Shown here: piece after piece, positions 9,167 through 17,560 of the stretch | How positions within the stretch are numbered: position 1 is the first letter of the stretch | Layout: the number at the start of each line of letters is the position of its first letter | Assembly: GCF_017873415.1 (NCBI RefSeq) | Contig: NZ_JAGGKD010000002.1 | Coordinates: 1-64,000, forward strand | Reading direction: 5' to 3' | Source of the DNA: Methanolobus bombayensis | Lineage (GTDB): Archaea; Halobacteriota; Methanosarcinia; Methanosarcinales; Methanosarcinaceae | DNA length: 64,000 nucleotides | Translations under genes and position numbers: made by a program | The notes under the pieces: model-generated | Told to the model about the DNA's origin: nothing | Database searches by the model: none | The model's input: only the letters and a program-made list of their open reading frames with translations

Positions 9167-9340
9167 TCTATCCTGAGTATTCAGTTGATATATATCACTT
9201 GAACTTTTCAATTGAACTATATCATATGAACTTTGGATCATGTAGTTCACACATATTAAAACAGAAGAAATTTAATTTAGCAGAACAAGCAAGACAAACC
9301 TATAGATGTGTTTTGTTTGGACAAGGAATTTCAAACTAAT
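9167..9340 (+). repeat. Dispersed repeat family A, copy A1
   Basis: Shared blocks are CTGAGTATTCAGTTGATATA, CAATTGAACTATATCAT, GAACTTTGGATCATGTAGTT, GAAGAAA and the hallmark AGCAGAACAAGCAAGACAAA followed by CCTATAGATGTGTTTTG. It aligns nearly end to end with A2 at 39,963-40,130, roughly four bases in five matching by eye. Confidence 0.75.
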
Positions 9341-9568
9341 ATCTTATTTTTAAAAAAGTTGGTAATACTAGGTATTTGTTTATTTCCAACTTTGTTACAT
9401 ATTACCTTTATTCACCTTATATCACCTTAGCAATTTGTGGGGATATATACAACTAAAAATATGGCAGTTTGCAAACAAAGTTGTAGACAAAATTCGAATG
9501 GGATTTTCAATTCAATAAAATACGTTGAAAATTTCATTTATCTGAGTTAATTGAATGAACATTTTAAT

Positions 9569-9650
9569 TAGAAATTTACTGAAAAAACAGATTTGTATTT
9601 TTTTAATAAAGGGGGATAGCATATACAAAGAAGTCATTCGACTTATTGCA
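9569..9650. repeat. Inverted repeat arm (pairs with 13468-13550)
   Basis: About 82 bp, including GAAAAAACAGATTTGTAT and GATAGCATATACAAAGAAGT, recur in reverse complement at 13,468-13,550 with only a few mismatches. The two arms bracket the 723-aa gene. They could be terminal repeats of a decayed mobile unit or two inverted copies of a small dispersed element. Confidence 0.7.
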
Positions 9651-9928
9651 TATACTATCTGAGTTGTGGAGAGCATACAAAAGATTTCCCGATTGCATAC
9701 ACCCCATGAGAACCTGAACGAATCGCTGAACAGGGTTTGCTCAAAGAGAGCGTGCACTAAGCCAGAACAGCAAAAATACCCATGATTTTAGTGAATATTT
9801 TGGCGGCATCTGGGTGTGCCTGGATCTTACAAAAATATGATAGAGGTCGAATCGGTGCAGTGAATAGCGACTCTGTGTCTAACTCGACTTATTTGTTTTT
9901 TGCTTCATTGATCAAAGTTCTATGACCC

Positions 9929-10057
9929 ATGTTGCTACATGGTAGAGCTAAGAAAATGAAATGGAAAAATGACTATGCCATGATTCATCACGATGTCCGA
10001 AGCCTTATGGCTTATGTGAAAAATAATTCAGAATTTTTGTATTGGGGTTTCCAATGA
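9929..10057 (+). CDS. Possible small protein, 42 aa
   Basis: An ATG-initiated frame encodes a basic N-terminus (GRAKKMKWKNDYAMIHHD) and an aromatic C-terminus (NNSEFLYWGFQ). The codon make-up is protein-like, but there is no ribosome binding site and no recognised homologue. It may be the tail of a decayed gene. Confidence 0.25.
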   Translation: MLLHGRAKKMKWKNDYAMIHHDVRSLMAYVKNNSEFLYWGFQ

Positions 10058-10510
10058 CTAACTCTCATCTACGTATAGATATAGTTTTAATTCATATATA
10101 TAGATATCTCTAAATATAATTTATCAGGCATAAATAAAAGGGCAGTTTTTTCACCTAAACAAACAGTGTTTCCCGTCGAAAAAATCGGGTTGGGTGCGCA
10201 GGACTTTTCAATGTTTCATAATAAGTAAGTTGATAATATTTACATTTTTCCAACTTTTAGACCTGAACATCTGGCGTGAATTGGGTCGGTGCAGTGAACC
10301 TAACTTCTCGGAGTTTTCCAATATGTCCAAACCTAGTTAATACACATTTGATTTTGGTATTAGAATTTGGCATTGTTTTTCTTTGATAAGTTATCCTTTT
10401 TTGTAGAAGACTTGAATTTGTGATTGTAAGATCTCATGTTTGATACCTGTATAGATTTCAGAGGATTTTAGTTTCAACATTTCATAAAATACAGATAAGT
10501 TATATTTGTT

Positions 10511-10694
10511 GAACTATTCACAGAACGTCAAAGAGTAGATGATCCCTTCCCGACCGACAAGGAATTCATGAAATTTTGAACAGTTCCCTGCAGATTTTGA
10601 TGCGATTCTGCACATGGATGGTTCAGATTTCTTTAAAAAGTTACATGGGGTTAATATCTAGCCCAATGCCCACAGGGTAGAATCCATTTTTTAA
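10511..10694 (+). pseudogene. Degraded coding sequence
   Basis: Protein-like text runs ELFTERQRVDDPFPTDKEFM until a TGA. After a frame change it resumes as EQFPADFDAILHMDGSDFF, then KKLHGVNI, an amber codon, PNAHRVESIF and a TAA. Two lesions in 180 bp and no start codon indicate a relic. I do not recognise the family. Confidence 0.4.
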
Positions 10695-10824
10695 TTTGTA
10701 AGAGGCAACATTAAATATAGACTCTTTCGGATGTGTAACGAACCACAGAACAGAAGGACAGAGTCTCAACACGGATGGAACGAGACAGTCTATAGTAGAA
10801 TTCGTACCTAAAAAAGAAGAAAAA

Positions 10825-12996
10825 TTAATCCAGGTAGATGAGCACCTGGAGTTCTTTCTGATCGACTATTGCCGCGAAATCCCAACTTCCTACACCTACA
10901 ATGTGGGAATTGAAAACTATTCTTGGATGCCACATTCGTTCGTGTATAACTTTGCCGTCAACGACACTATTGCAAAGATGGTTCACATAGCGGCTGGTTG
11001 CCTGTATCCTTAACTCTTTGCAACACTTGGCTATCTTACGCATATCCATGTGTGAAGTATAGACGGTAAGGGGTTCTTTTATGCCGAACTTCACGATTTC
11101 TTTGTAGTACACCCAATTGATTATTTTAGTAGCTCTCTTACGTGCATGAGGGTTATCATACCCTTCTCTACCGAAATGCCCGAAAATAACCAAATTTCCA
11201 CCGAAATAATGGGATATTGACTTCCATATAGAGATAAAATCTCCCATATTTGATTCACCATAGGCATTGAACATTTGGATAAGAGACATTCGGATAAAGT
11301 CTCTTTGTACATGAGAACTGTAATCGATAAGGCAGTATGACTCACGGTTATTCCCAACGTATGCAGTAGTTGTCATTGAATGTATGAGCAGCTTGTATTT
11401 GTTCAGGACAGCTTTCCCGTGGTTTCTTGGGAGATGTTTAACCTTAGTTCCATGTGACTCGAATATCTTGATGACATTATCGTGTACCCTGCTATTTTTC
11501 ACATCGTTCACGATAAGAAGACCAGGGTATTTCTCATTATCAGGAAGGTCAGACAACTTAATCCCATCTCGGATGATAGGTCTGCATGTTCCAGTGACCA
11601 AGACATCAGCTCCAACGGATATCTGTCTCCACAGATCACCGATGTGACCGACACCCACGGTTACATGGACACCATCGTGTATCTGGTAATCCTTTAGACC
11701 GTTTATGTACTGTGTAGGCATTTTGAACGTTGTATTTATCTTAGCACAACTATAGCTGCTAGGTGTAGCATCATTGAACATTACATCATCCTCGTCAACA
11801 TCCACGCACACCATTTCATTCTCTACGTGATCGTTACACTTTATTCCAAGCTTTGGGAACGGTAGTACATTGTCAGGTAGTGGAGAAATTGTCTTATGGT
11901 CTGTTCTAGTTCTAACGTATGACCAATTAGATGCTCTCACATCAGAGCATATCTGTGATTCAAGGTAAGTCACATAGGTATACATGTCAATCCTACCTTC
12001 AAAGAGGATACCTGCAACTATAGACTGTATCCTTCGTGAGTGTGCAGGGTTCATCATCGGTAAATATAAGACCATATCTTGTTGAGCACATTCAAACATT
12101 GCTTGGGATATTCTCATCTCGATCCCAACACTACTCTCATGAAATTCAGTTAGCAGGAAAGCATGTTTATCGTCTACTATCAAATCAAAGGGATACTGTC
12201 CGATTTTCACATCATGTCCACTGTTTGTATAAAATTCTTCAAGTAGTTCAAGATGCATTGTTGAGAATGCACAGTTCTGTATCGACATCATTCCGTAGAG
12301 TGATTTGGCTATACTGTCTGGGCTACGATTGAATTTTTTCTCAAAAAAATATTTGCCAAGCGTGTTCAGGAAGTAGGGTGTCGCGTTTGCACAAGCACCA
12401 TCGTGCGCCTGATATTCCATCCACTTCCAATTCACGATACGACTGTTGATAAGAGCTAGACGTATTTTGGTAAGCTGATCAGTTGAAATATCAACATTCT
12501 CACCATTTACTACCAGTTTTCTCGTAGCTATTGACAAGCTAGATTCACCTGGTAAGATTCGAAGAACATCTTCAGCATAAGGTACACTTGATATTTTACC
12601 CTTGATGGATGCTATGTACTTATGTGAAGCATTGCCCTTGACCATTACACGCTTCACACCATTTAGGCAATATTTACATCGTTCAACAATATCCTTGTAC
12701 TCACGACTTTGCACCTTGAGCTTATCATACTTCTTACGGTTGTTATATTGTTTATTTGCACGAGAATTAGTCTCTCGATAAAGAGCATGATAATGGTCAC
12801 GGACATTTTCCAAATTGGTGACTATCTCCTTTAGATCAATGTCATCTAAGTTCAGACCAAAGGGCACAGATGCATCTAACGCGATAAGTGATTCAATAGT
12901 GTCATCGGTAAACTGCCGCTTATCGAACTCGACACCATCAACCCTCCACGTAGTGTACTTCTCGTGTGGCCCGATTATTCTGCTCGTAGTTGACAT
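10825..12996 (-). CDS. Large PLD-like protein with degenerate HKD motifs
   Basis: This 723-aa protein is not a family I can name. The C-terminal 300 residues look like two phospholipase-D-type half-domains. The first has RNHGKAVLNKYKLLIH then TAYVGNNRES (H-x-K near 525, no Asp four residues on); the second has WHPRIVFNSHIVGVGSWDF (H-x-R near 690). The HKD motifs are thus partial. A middle segment (FDLIVDDKHAFLLTEFHE, about 265-285) faintly resembles a nuclease core. The N-terminus is basic and coiled. A TATA-like TTATATATA at about 13,021-13,030 suggests a leaderless mRNA. Base composition is visibly less AT-rich than the surroundings, a hint of separate acquisition. It could be a DNA-binding or cleaving defence effector (inference). 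Confidence 0.6.
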   Translation of the reverse strand: MSTTSRIIGPHEKYTTWRVDGVEFDKRQFTDDTIESLIALDASVPFGLNLDDIDLKEIVTNLENVRDHYHALYRETNSRANKQYNNRKKYDKLKVQSREYKDIVERCKYCLNGVKRVMVKGNASHKYIASIKGKISSVPYAEDVLRILPGESSLSIATRKLVVNGENVDISTDQLTKIRLALINSRIVNWKWMEYQAHDGACANATPYFLNTLGKYFFEKKFNRSPDSIAKSLYGMMSIQNCAFSTMHLELLEEFYTNSGHDVKIGQYPFDLIVDDKHAFLLTEFHESSVGIEMRISQAMFECAQQDMVLYLPMMNPAHSRRIQSIVAGILFEGRIDMYTYVTYLESQICSDVRASNWSYVRTRTDHKTISPLPDNVLPFPKLGIKCNDHVENEMVCVDVDEDDVMFNDATPSSYSCAKINTTFKMPTQYINGLKDYQIHDGVHVTVGVGHIGDLWRQISVGADVLVTGTCRPIIRDGIKLSDLPDNEKYPGLLIVNDVKNSRVHDNVIKIFESHGTKVKHLPRNHGKAVLNKYKLLIHSMTTTAYVGNNRESYCLIDYSSHVQRDFIRMSLIQMFNAYGESNMGDFISIWKSISHYFGGNLVIFGHFGREGYDNPHARKRATKIINWVYYKEIVKFGIKEPLTVYTSHMDMRKIAKCCKELRIQATSRYVNHLCNSVVDGKVIHERMWHPRIVFNSHIVGVGSWDFAAIVDQKELQVLIYLD

Positions 12997-13077
12997 GAAT
13001 ACTACGATGCAATTAACAACTATATATAAATAATTATTATTAATATAAAAAGTGACATTATATAGTGTCTCTTTCAG

Positions 13078-13159
13078 ATGTGTTTATAAACCCCTTCACT
13101 AAAGTGTAAAATCGTGATAGATTATGCAGGAATAGAACTAATTCTCGTGGTGCGAGGGA
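13078..13159 (+). repeat. 80-bp direct repeat, copy 1
   Basis: GATGTGTTTATAAACCCCTT, then AAAGTG-AAAATCG-GA-AGATTATGCAGG and CTCGTGGTGC, are shared with 13,315-13,393. The preceding CTCTTTC-GATGTGT also occurs near 10,721, downstream of the 723-aa gene. Confidence 0.7.
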
Positions 13160-13172
13160 TATGATGCTAATA

Positions 13173-13217
13173 TGCAAGGATGATTTCACGTCAATACCAA
13201 CTGCAATCATCCTTGCA
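13173..13217. repeat. Perfect 13-bp hairpin, 19-nt loop
   Basis: TGCAAGGATGATT (13,173-13,185) pairs perfectly with AATCATCCTTGCA (13,205-13,217). This is stable enough to form in RNA or to be a symmetric protein site. No T-run follows, so it is not an obvious terminator for either neighbour. Confidence 0.65.
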
Positions 13218-13314
13218 GGAAATTGCGGCTGCCATAATGACAGTCCCTTGAATTTACATTATAAGTTGGAGTATTAAAAATATTTCCGTCAATTAAAAGA
13301 AATCGAGTGTGATG

Positions 13315-13393
13315 GATGTGTTTATAAACCCCTTGATTAAAGTGCAAAATCGCGACAGATTATGCAGGCATAGGTTCGAATCTCGTGGTGCAA
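13315..13393 (+). repeat. 80-bp direct repeat, copy 2
   Basis: The second copy of the repeat at 13,078. In this copy the 3' part reads AGGTTCGAATCTCGTGGTGC, which looks like a tRNA T-arm but cannot be completed to a cloverleaf. Confidence 0.7.
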
Positions 13394-13467
13394 AGTACAA
13401 AAAAATTTATATCATGTAGAGTAGTACATCATTTCATGGTATAAACTAAATGTCCCATCGTTCTGCA

Positions 13468-13550
13468 TGCAATCAAGTAAAATGACTTCTTTGTATATGC
13501 TATTCCCTTTTATTAAAAAAAACAAATCTGTTTTTTCCAGTAGATTTCTA
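13468..13550. repeat. Inverted repeat arm (pairs with 9569-9650)
   Basis: AATGACTTCTTTGTATATGC, then TATTCCC, TATTAAAAAAAACAAATC and TGTTTTTTCCAGTAGATTTC are the reverse complement of the arm at 9569-9650 with a few substitutions and small indels. Confidence 0.7.
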
Positions 13551-14026
13551 ATTCTATCCCAATTGTAAGTAAGGTTGCATGCTGTTTAGGTGTTATGTTT
13601 GGCATGGACATATATTGGATGTGGATACTTTTACCTAACATTATTAAGGCAAATCCATTTTTCATTTTATTTGATGAAGTTCCACGCCATAGATGATCTT
13701 GTATTTAAGAGAATCTTTATTAATTCAACTGTTATGGAGCTATAAATTAATAATATCTACAACCACTTCCAGAAATTAATATTAGAAGTATCTAAATAAT
13801 GAATTCACTATTACTTTTTTTCGAAAGCTCTATGTTAATCTACTGTATGTGTTGTCTAACATATAAAATAGTGCTATTGATACGGAAAGTATACTTTACG
13901 CTAATTTGGTCTATTAAAATAAATCGTTAAAAATATTATTTAGATATATTTATATATAATCTGTTATATAATAGAAGTGTTAAGTTCCTTAATGAATTTG
14001 AAAACAGAAAAACAAAATGATTATTT

Positions 14027-14518
14027 ATGGTCTTAAATACAAAAACGAAAAATGGAATGAACTACGGTGCATGTATAGTAAAGAGACAGGATGGATCAAT
14101 CAGAGTAAAGAGTCCCACCTTAAAGGAACTCGTTCGACAAAACGGTGATAACAACTTTGTCGATACTGATGGCATCATTACCATAAAACATGACAAAATA
14201 GCCCTGTGTTTAAAAGCTATTATAGACGAACATCTGGATGAGACAATGCTTACCAGTATCCTCAACATATTGAGAATGGATTATACTGAAGAGCATATAA
14301 CAACAATAGAAGCATCGGAAAAAGTATCCAAATTTGTAGAAGCTGTGAGGGAAAAACCAATAAATGATCTGAGTAGTTGGCTCTCGTTTTATAAAAGTAA
14401 CAATATTCAGGTTACCACATATCACTATGCTCTCGACCAGGTGGCAGCTATAGTACATGCTAAGAGATTCACAGTTGATAAAATAGGATTCCGTTTTACG
14501 AAGTTGGAAAGGGATTGA
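14027..14518 (+). CDS. Hypothetical protein, first gene of unknown three-gene operon
   Basis: This 163-aa soluble, mostly alpha-helical protein matches nothing I recognise. The start MVLNTKTKNGMNYG is the first ATG of the frame; another ATG ten bases upstream is in a different frame. There is no transmembrane segment, cysteine cluster or nucleotide-binding motif. Its stop overlaps the TTG start of the next gene by 4 bp, so the genes are translationally coupled. It lies divergent from the 723-aa PLD-like gene and shares that gene's less AT-rich composition, so the four genes may form one functional cassette. Confidence 0.6.
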   Translation: MVLNTKTKNGMNYGACIVKRQDGSIRVKSPTLKELVRQNGDNNFVDTDGIITIKHDKIALCLKAIIDEHLDETMLTSILNILRMDYTEEHITTIEASEKVSKFVEAVREKPINDLSSWLSFYKSNNIQVTTYHYALDQVAAIVHAKRFTVDKIGFRFTKLERD

Positions 14519-14868
14519 CATCACTCATCGTTTCATGCGGGAGGTGTTTACCAGATGTTCCTAACATATCCGTCGGATCGGAAATTGAATTCGATATGAT
14601 CCCTAGCATTATACGTTACCCCGAAGTAGAGAATGCAGAACCATCGAATAAATTATTGTTTGATATTATCGATGTTGTTGAAGAGGAGTGGCATAATGTC
14701 ACTATCGACGAGAATAGTGTACGTGATTTCAACACATGGAGCAAAGTGATTGAGTCATTCACACCATATACACTAAAACCTTTGTCGGAAGAACAGAAAT
14801 CCGAATTCCAAAGGATGATTTCCCACGAAATCCTTGTAAAGACATATCCCATCCCAGTAGTTGTATGA
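14515..14868 (+). CDS. Hypothetical protein, second gene of the operon
   Basis: A 117-aa acidic protein with no recognised family. It begins LIVSCGRCLPDVPNISVGS and continues with helical, Glu-rich text (DIIDVVEEEWHNVTIDENSV). The TTG start at 14,515 sits inside the stop region of the preceding gene (4-bp overlap), the only reason to prefer it; ATGs inside the frame are far downstream. Tight packing with both neighbours supports a single transcript ending at the terminator at 15,329. No function can be proposed from sequence alone. Confidence 0.55.
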   Translation: MTSLIVSCGRCLPDVPNISVGSEIEFDMIPSIIRYPEVENAEPSNKLLFDIIDVVEEEWHNVTIDENSVRDFNTWSKVIESFTPYTLKPLSEEQKSEFQRMISHEILVKTYPIPVVV

Positions 14869-14887
14869 TACCTATAGGAAAATAAAC

Positions 14888-15340
14888 ATGGATACACAGA
14901 AAAAAATACATGATGACATTCCAACATCATCGGAGACGAGAGAGCTTGCACCTGAACTCCTTAAAATAGCCTTCGAGATTCTACCTCGATTGACTATTTC
15001 TAGTTTCCTTATGATGGGACTCGCTGACTGCACATTGCCCTACTCAGTTGCAGGCAATTGTGTCAGTAGAATAATAGAACGATGTATACAATTGGGAATT
15101 GTGGTTCCAAAATACCACTGCAGCGGATACGCAGAGTTTGGACCATCTCTTCATATGGACATTGAACAAATGGAGGAAATACTTTGTAACGATCCAATAG
15201 CACGTGCGATTGCAAGTGTTTATCTTGATAATCTGGAACAAAATGATGACGAATTTTTGAACCATCTATGCTTCTTACAGCAGATGGCAAAGATTCGTGC
15301 AAATCATGGACCTATTATAGAGGTAGATGACCACACATAG
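14888..15340 (+). CDS. Hypothetical helical protein, third gene of the operon
   Basis: A 150-aa protein from the ATG at 14,888, which has AGGAAA about six bases upstream; a TTG at 14,861 would overlap the previous gene but lacks a binding site. The middle reads like a small winged-helix or helical bundle: ILPRLTISSFLMMGLADC, then VSRIIERCIQLGIVVPKYHC, where helix-turn-helix plus a GIVV strand is a plausible DNA-binding layout. The C-terminus is acidic. The TAG stop lies inside the terminator hairpin. It may be the regulator of the cassette, which is inference. Confidence 0.6.
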   Translation: MDTQKKIHDDIPTSSETRELAPELLKIAFEILPRLTISSFLMMGLADCTLPYSVAGNCVSRIIERCIQLGIVVPKYHCSGYAEFGPSLHMDIEQMEEILCNDPIARAIASVYLDNLEQNDDEFLNHLCFLQQMAKIRANHGPIIEVDDHT

Positions 15341-15357
15341 TGGTCCCCCTCTTTTTT
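15329..15357 (+). terminator. Hairpin plus T-run terminator
   Basis: GACCAC (15,329-15,334) pairs with GTGGTC (15,340-15,345) around ACATA, followed by CCCCTCTTTTTT. The stem overlaps the stop codon of the preceding gene. It should end the 14.0-15.3 kb operon transcript. Confidence 0.75.
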
Positions 15358-15453
15358 AGTTAAATTAACATCAATTGGAAAAGCATATTTGAATGATACT
15401 TTATTTAATGTCATTCCAGTCTATTCGTAGTTATGCCTCTTATTCCCATCACA

Positions 15454-15561
15454 CTATTTTGATGTTTTCAGAACTATATAACCACGTTTGTTCAGTTCTT
15501 CTATAAGGTCCTTATCTGAATATGTTTTAAACCTTGCTTTTTTCCATTCTTCTTTTTTCAT
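15454..15561 (-). CDS. Small basic protein, 35 aa
   Basis: A complete small frame starts MKKEEWKKARFKTYSDKDLI and ends in GYIVLKTSK. It has protein-like composition and GGATG six bases before the ATG; an ATG two codons upstream is also possible. The SDKDLIEELNKRGY segment looks like a short helix-turn-helix or zipper half. It stands alone between the terminator of one operon and repeat A5. It could be a small regulator or antitoxin, but nothing more can be claimed. Confidence 0.5.
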   Translation of the reverse strand: MKKEEWKKARFKTYSDKDLIEELNKRGYIVLKTSK

Positions 15562-15845
15562 GTTCATCCTTTTACTATCACATCATCGTTTTTACTTTAT
15601 TTCTTGTAGAGTTTTATCCAATAATCAAAATATCTTCTTCATCGAAATAGGCAATATTATCTGTATCTTCGTTAGTGATTACAAATATGTGTATAACCTA
15701 TATGCCCATATGCTTTTGCATTATTACTTGTGCTAGTTATTTGTTTTATGAAACTAAATAATGTAATTCTAACATAAGACAAGTGAAAAAATATGCAGTA
15801 ATGATCTCATTTTCAAAAATTACAATTGCTTTATTACTGGATGAA

Positions 15846-16090
15846 GCTGAATATTTAAACGATATATTTCACTCAAACTTTTCAGGTGATTAAACTGAAT
15901 GAAAAGTTCAACCGATATAAACTGGATAAAAAAATCTGCTGAACTTTTGGGTCATAAAAATTAAATGTGAAAAAATAGAAATAATCACGTTTAACAAAAC
16001 AACAAGACAAATCTATGGAGATATTTCGCTGGAACAAGGAATCAAAATCAAAATCTTTTGTATGCTCAGAATTCATCCTGGATATTTCAG
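15846..16090 (+). repeat. Dispersed repeat family A, copy A5
   Basis: It shares TGAATATT, GATATATTTCACT, GAACTTTTGGGTCAT, AACAAGACAAATCTATGGAG and the 3' block GGAACAAGGAATCAAAA...TTTTGTAT...ATCCTGGATATTTCAG. The 5' half has an internal insertion or duplication relative to A1-A3. Confidence 0.65.
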
Positions 16091-16251
16091 ATTAGAATTT
16101 CTTTATAATTTGAAAGACTCTTAGTGCATAGGAGCTTGCTACATTTATACACCTGAATGGAACGAGAGTTGTATAACAGTTGCATAACCATTGTTCTAAA
16201 AAATTCGTTTATCAGTGGCGTAGATTGTATAACTAATGTTCTAAGAATTAC

Positions 16252-16280
16252 GCCCTACATAGGCAGGGGTCTATAGAAAA
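16252..16280 (+). repeat. Family B head (hairpin plus GGGGTCTATAG)
   Basis: GCCCTACATAGGC forms a short hairpin and is followed by AGGGGTCTATAGAAAAT. The body typical of full family-B copies is not recognisable downstream, so this is a partial or diverged copy. Confidence 0.6.
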
Positions 16281-16418
16281 TAATCGACATTGATAGATTA
16301 AAGCAATTTGTGGCTTTGCTCTGCTGGTGGAAAGTCCCTTTCATGGCTTTAATGATGGTTTCTGCAAATTAACTGTCCTTTGAGTTGAATAGATACAATC
16401 TGAAAATGTCAATTTGGT

Positions 16419-16835
16419 CTATAACGTAACGACCAGTTGGCCTTCCCGACAGTATTCTAGAAGCATTTCTGCTATTTCATGTGACTCAATGAATTCAATA
16501 CCTGGGATAAGTTCTTCCTCTTTCATTCCTATAATAGATGCTCCAAGTTTACAGCACCTGAATTGTATGCTCAGTTCCATGCATTCTTTTATTTTTTCAT
16601 CGTAGGCAGGAGAACCACATTTATCAGCTTTTCCAAGGATAACACCCATTGGACCGAATATGATAACCATTACATCAAGACCTTTATTGCAATAGTAATT
16701 TGAAAAACGAAGGATTTCCATGGGACTGGTGCTTTCGTAGACCATATCCTTGAGAAGCAGCAATGCTTTCGTAACTTCTGTCATATATACACCGTGACTG
16801 TATGTTTCAGGAATCGTGTTTGTAGCGAACATCAA
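16419..16835 (-). CDS. DsrE/DsrF-like family protein
   Basis: A 138-aa cytosolic protein with the DsrE-fold layout: ALLLLKDMVYESTSPMEILR, then GLDVMVIIFGPMGVILGKAD, and a C-terminal RCCKLGASIIGMKEEELIPG with GIEFIESHEIAEMLLEYC. Family members carry sulfur on a conserved Cys or act as small regulatory subunits; the CC pair near residue 94 is where such a Cys often lies. No sulfur-relay partners (TusB/C/E) are nearby, so its role here is open. It is the last recognisable gene before a zinc-finger cluster and stands apart from its neighbours by more than 150 bp on both sides. Confidence 0.7.
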   Translation of the reverse strand: MMFATNTIPETYSHGVYMTEVTKALLLLKDMVYESTSPMEILRFSNYYCNKGLDVMVIIFGPMGVILGKADKCGSPAYDEKIKECMELSIQFRCCKLGASIIGMKEEELIPGIEFIESHEIAEMLLEYCREGQLVVTL

Positions 16836-17015
16836 TTAAGTATTTCGATTGACAAGGATAAACAATATCATAGATATTGTCAGCTTTATGCAAAATTGGG
16901 TATTTCAATCTGTCCAACGGTGTGAGTACATGTCCGTTATGTTATGGCAAGTATATCAATATTCTAGCAAGAATGATTGTCAACACAAAATATTTTATTT
17001 TTTAAGCAATTTAGT

Positions 17016-17339
17016 CTAATTCTTTCGTTTTTTATGATTTCTGGCACGTATGCCGTTAAGGGTATATAACTCATGAAAGGAACTGTTATTTTTTATATAT
17101 AGCAAAGGGTGACGTCTTTTAATATGTGAAATACACTTGCTTTTATCTTTGAAAACAGCAAAACATGCGTTACATCTGTAATGTGGTCCTTTTCTTATGC
17201 CTGTAGGCTTTACAGCATACTGCTTATTTTCAGATTTGATGGAATTAGGATCAATAACCTCTACTCTTTGCCCACAATGAGTACAAAAATGAGTGAAGGA
17301 ATTTACTGGATTTTTGCAATGTTTACATACATATACCAA
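17016..17339 (-). CDS. Zinc-ribbon plus C2H2 finger protein
   Basis: This 107-aa basic protein has two zinc sites: a ribbon at residues 5-23 (CKHCKNP...FCTHCGQ) and one C2H2 finger at about 55-76 (YRCNACFAVFKDKSKCISHI then KRRH). The C-terminus ends ARNHKKRKN, fit for nucleic-acid contact. It faces away from the C2H2 gene at 17,561, sharing a 220-bp divergent promoter region with TATA-like ACTATAAAT motifs near 17,408 and 17,443. Small archaeal C2H2 proteins are often virus- or plasmid-borne regulators (family knowledge). Target unknown. Confidence 0.7.
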   Translation of the reverse strand: MVYVCKHCKNPVNSFTHFCTHCGQRVEVIDPNSIKSENKQYAVKPTGIRKGPHYRCNACFAVFKDKSKCISHIKRRHPLLYIKNNSSFHELYTLNGIRARNHKKRKN

Positions 17340-17560
17340 AAGAAATCATCTCTAAGTTTTTTGTATCGTAGTTTAGGAGAGAATATTATTAAATACCATT
17401 GATTTAACTATAAATAGTACCGATTTATTTACCGTGATTACTATAAATTAGAAGATTAATCTATTGACTGCGAACCAATTGCAGTTGATAATAAATTTTT
17501 AAGTAATTTGACATCAAATTAACTAAAGAATATAACATAATTTGATTAGGATATCTCTAT

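Larger units (their letters stand above)
8789..10824. other. 2-kb gene-poor region rich in repeats and relics
   Basis: No substantial gene is credible here. The region contains repeats C1 (9055-9160) and A1 (9167-9340), a partial family-B tail (about 9430-9465, GGGGATATATACAACTA), one arm of an inverted repeat pair (9569-9650), a possible 42-aa ORF (9929-10,057) and a degraded coding stretch (10,511-10,694). The string TCGGTGCAGTGAA occurs twice, near 9848 and 10,286, beside family-B-like GAATTGGGTCGG text. Confidence 0.5.
12997..14026. other. Divergent 1-kb control region with structured repeats
   Basis: It separates the 723-aa gene (minus) from a three-gene operon (plus). It contains two 80-bp direct repeats, a 13-bp perfect hairpin and an inverted repeat arm, listed separately. 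A TATA-like TTTATATATAAT near 13,948 precedes the operon. No coding sequence is credible between 13,030 and 13,980. Confidence 0.55.
15341..16418. other. Intergenic region with small ORF and repeats
   Basis: It contains the minus-strand 35-aa gene (15,454-15,561), repeat A5 (15,846-16,090) and a family-B head (16,252-16,280). A second family-B-like phrase, ACACCTGAATGGAACGAG, sits near 16,149. The rest has no gene I can support. Confidence 0.5.

Noticed and set aside
9512-9757. 81-aa minus-strand frame
   Set aside because: It is largely the inverted-repeat arm and low-complexity sequence, with no start support.
13330-13393. Possible tRNA (GGTTCGAATC T-loop-like sequence)
   Set aside because: The T-stem has mismatches, no acceptor or anticodon stem can be formed, and the first copy of the repeat lacks the T-loop sequence.
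10825-15340. Provirus structural module
   Set aside because: No capsid, portal, terminase or tail motif is recognisable in these genes; calling it viral would be guesswork.
15488-15736. 82-aa plus-strand frame
   Set aside because: It is antisense to the better-supported 35-aa gene and rich in Phe/Ile/Ser from AT-rich DNA; no binding site.
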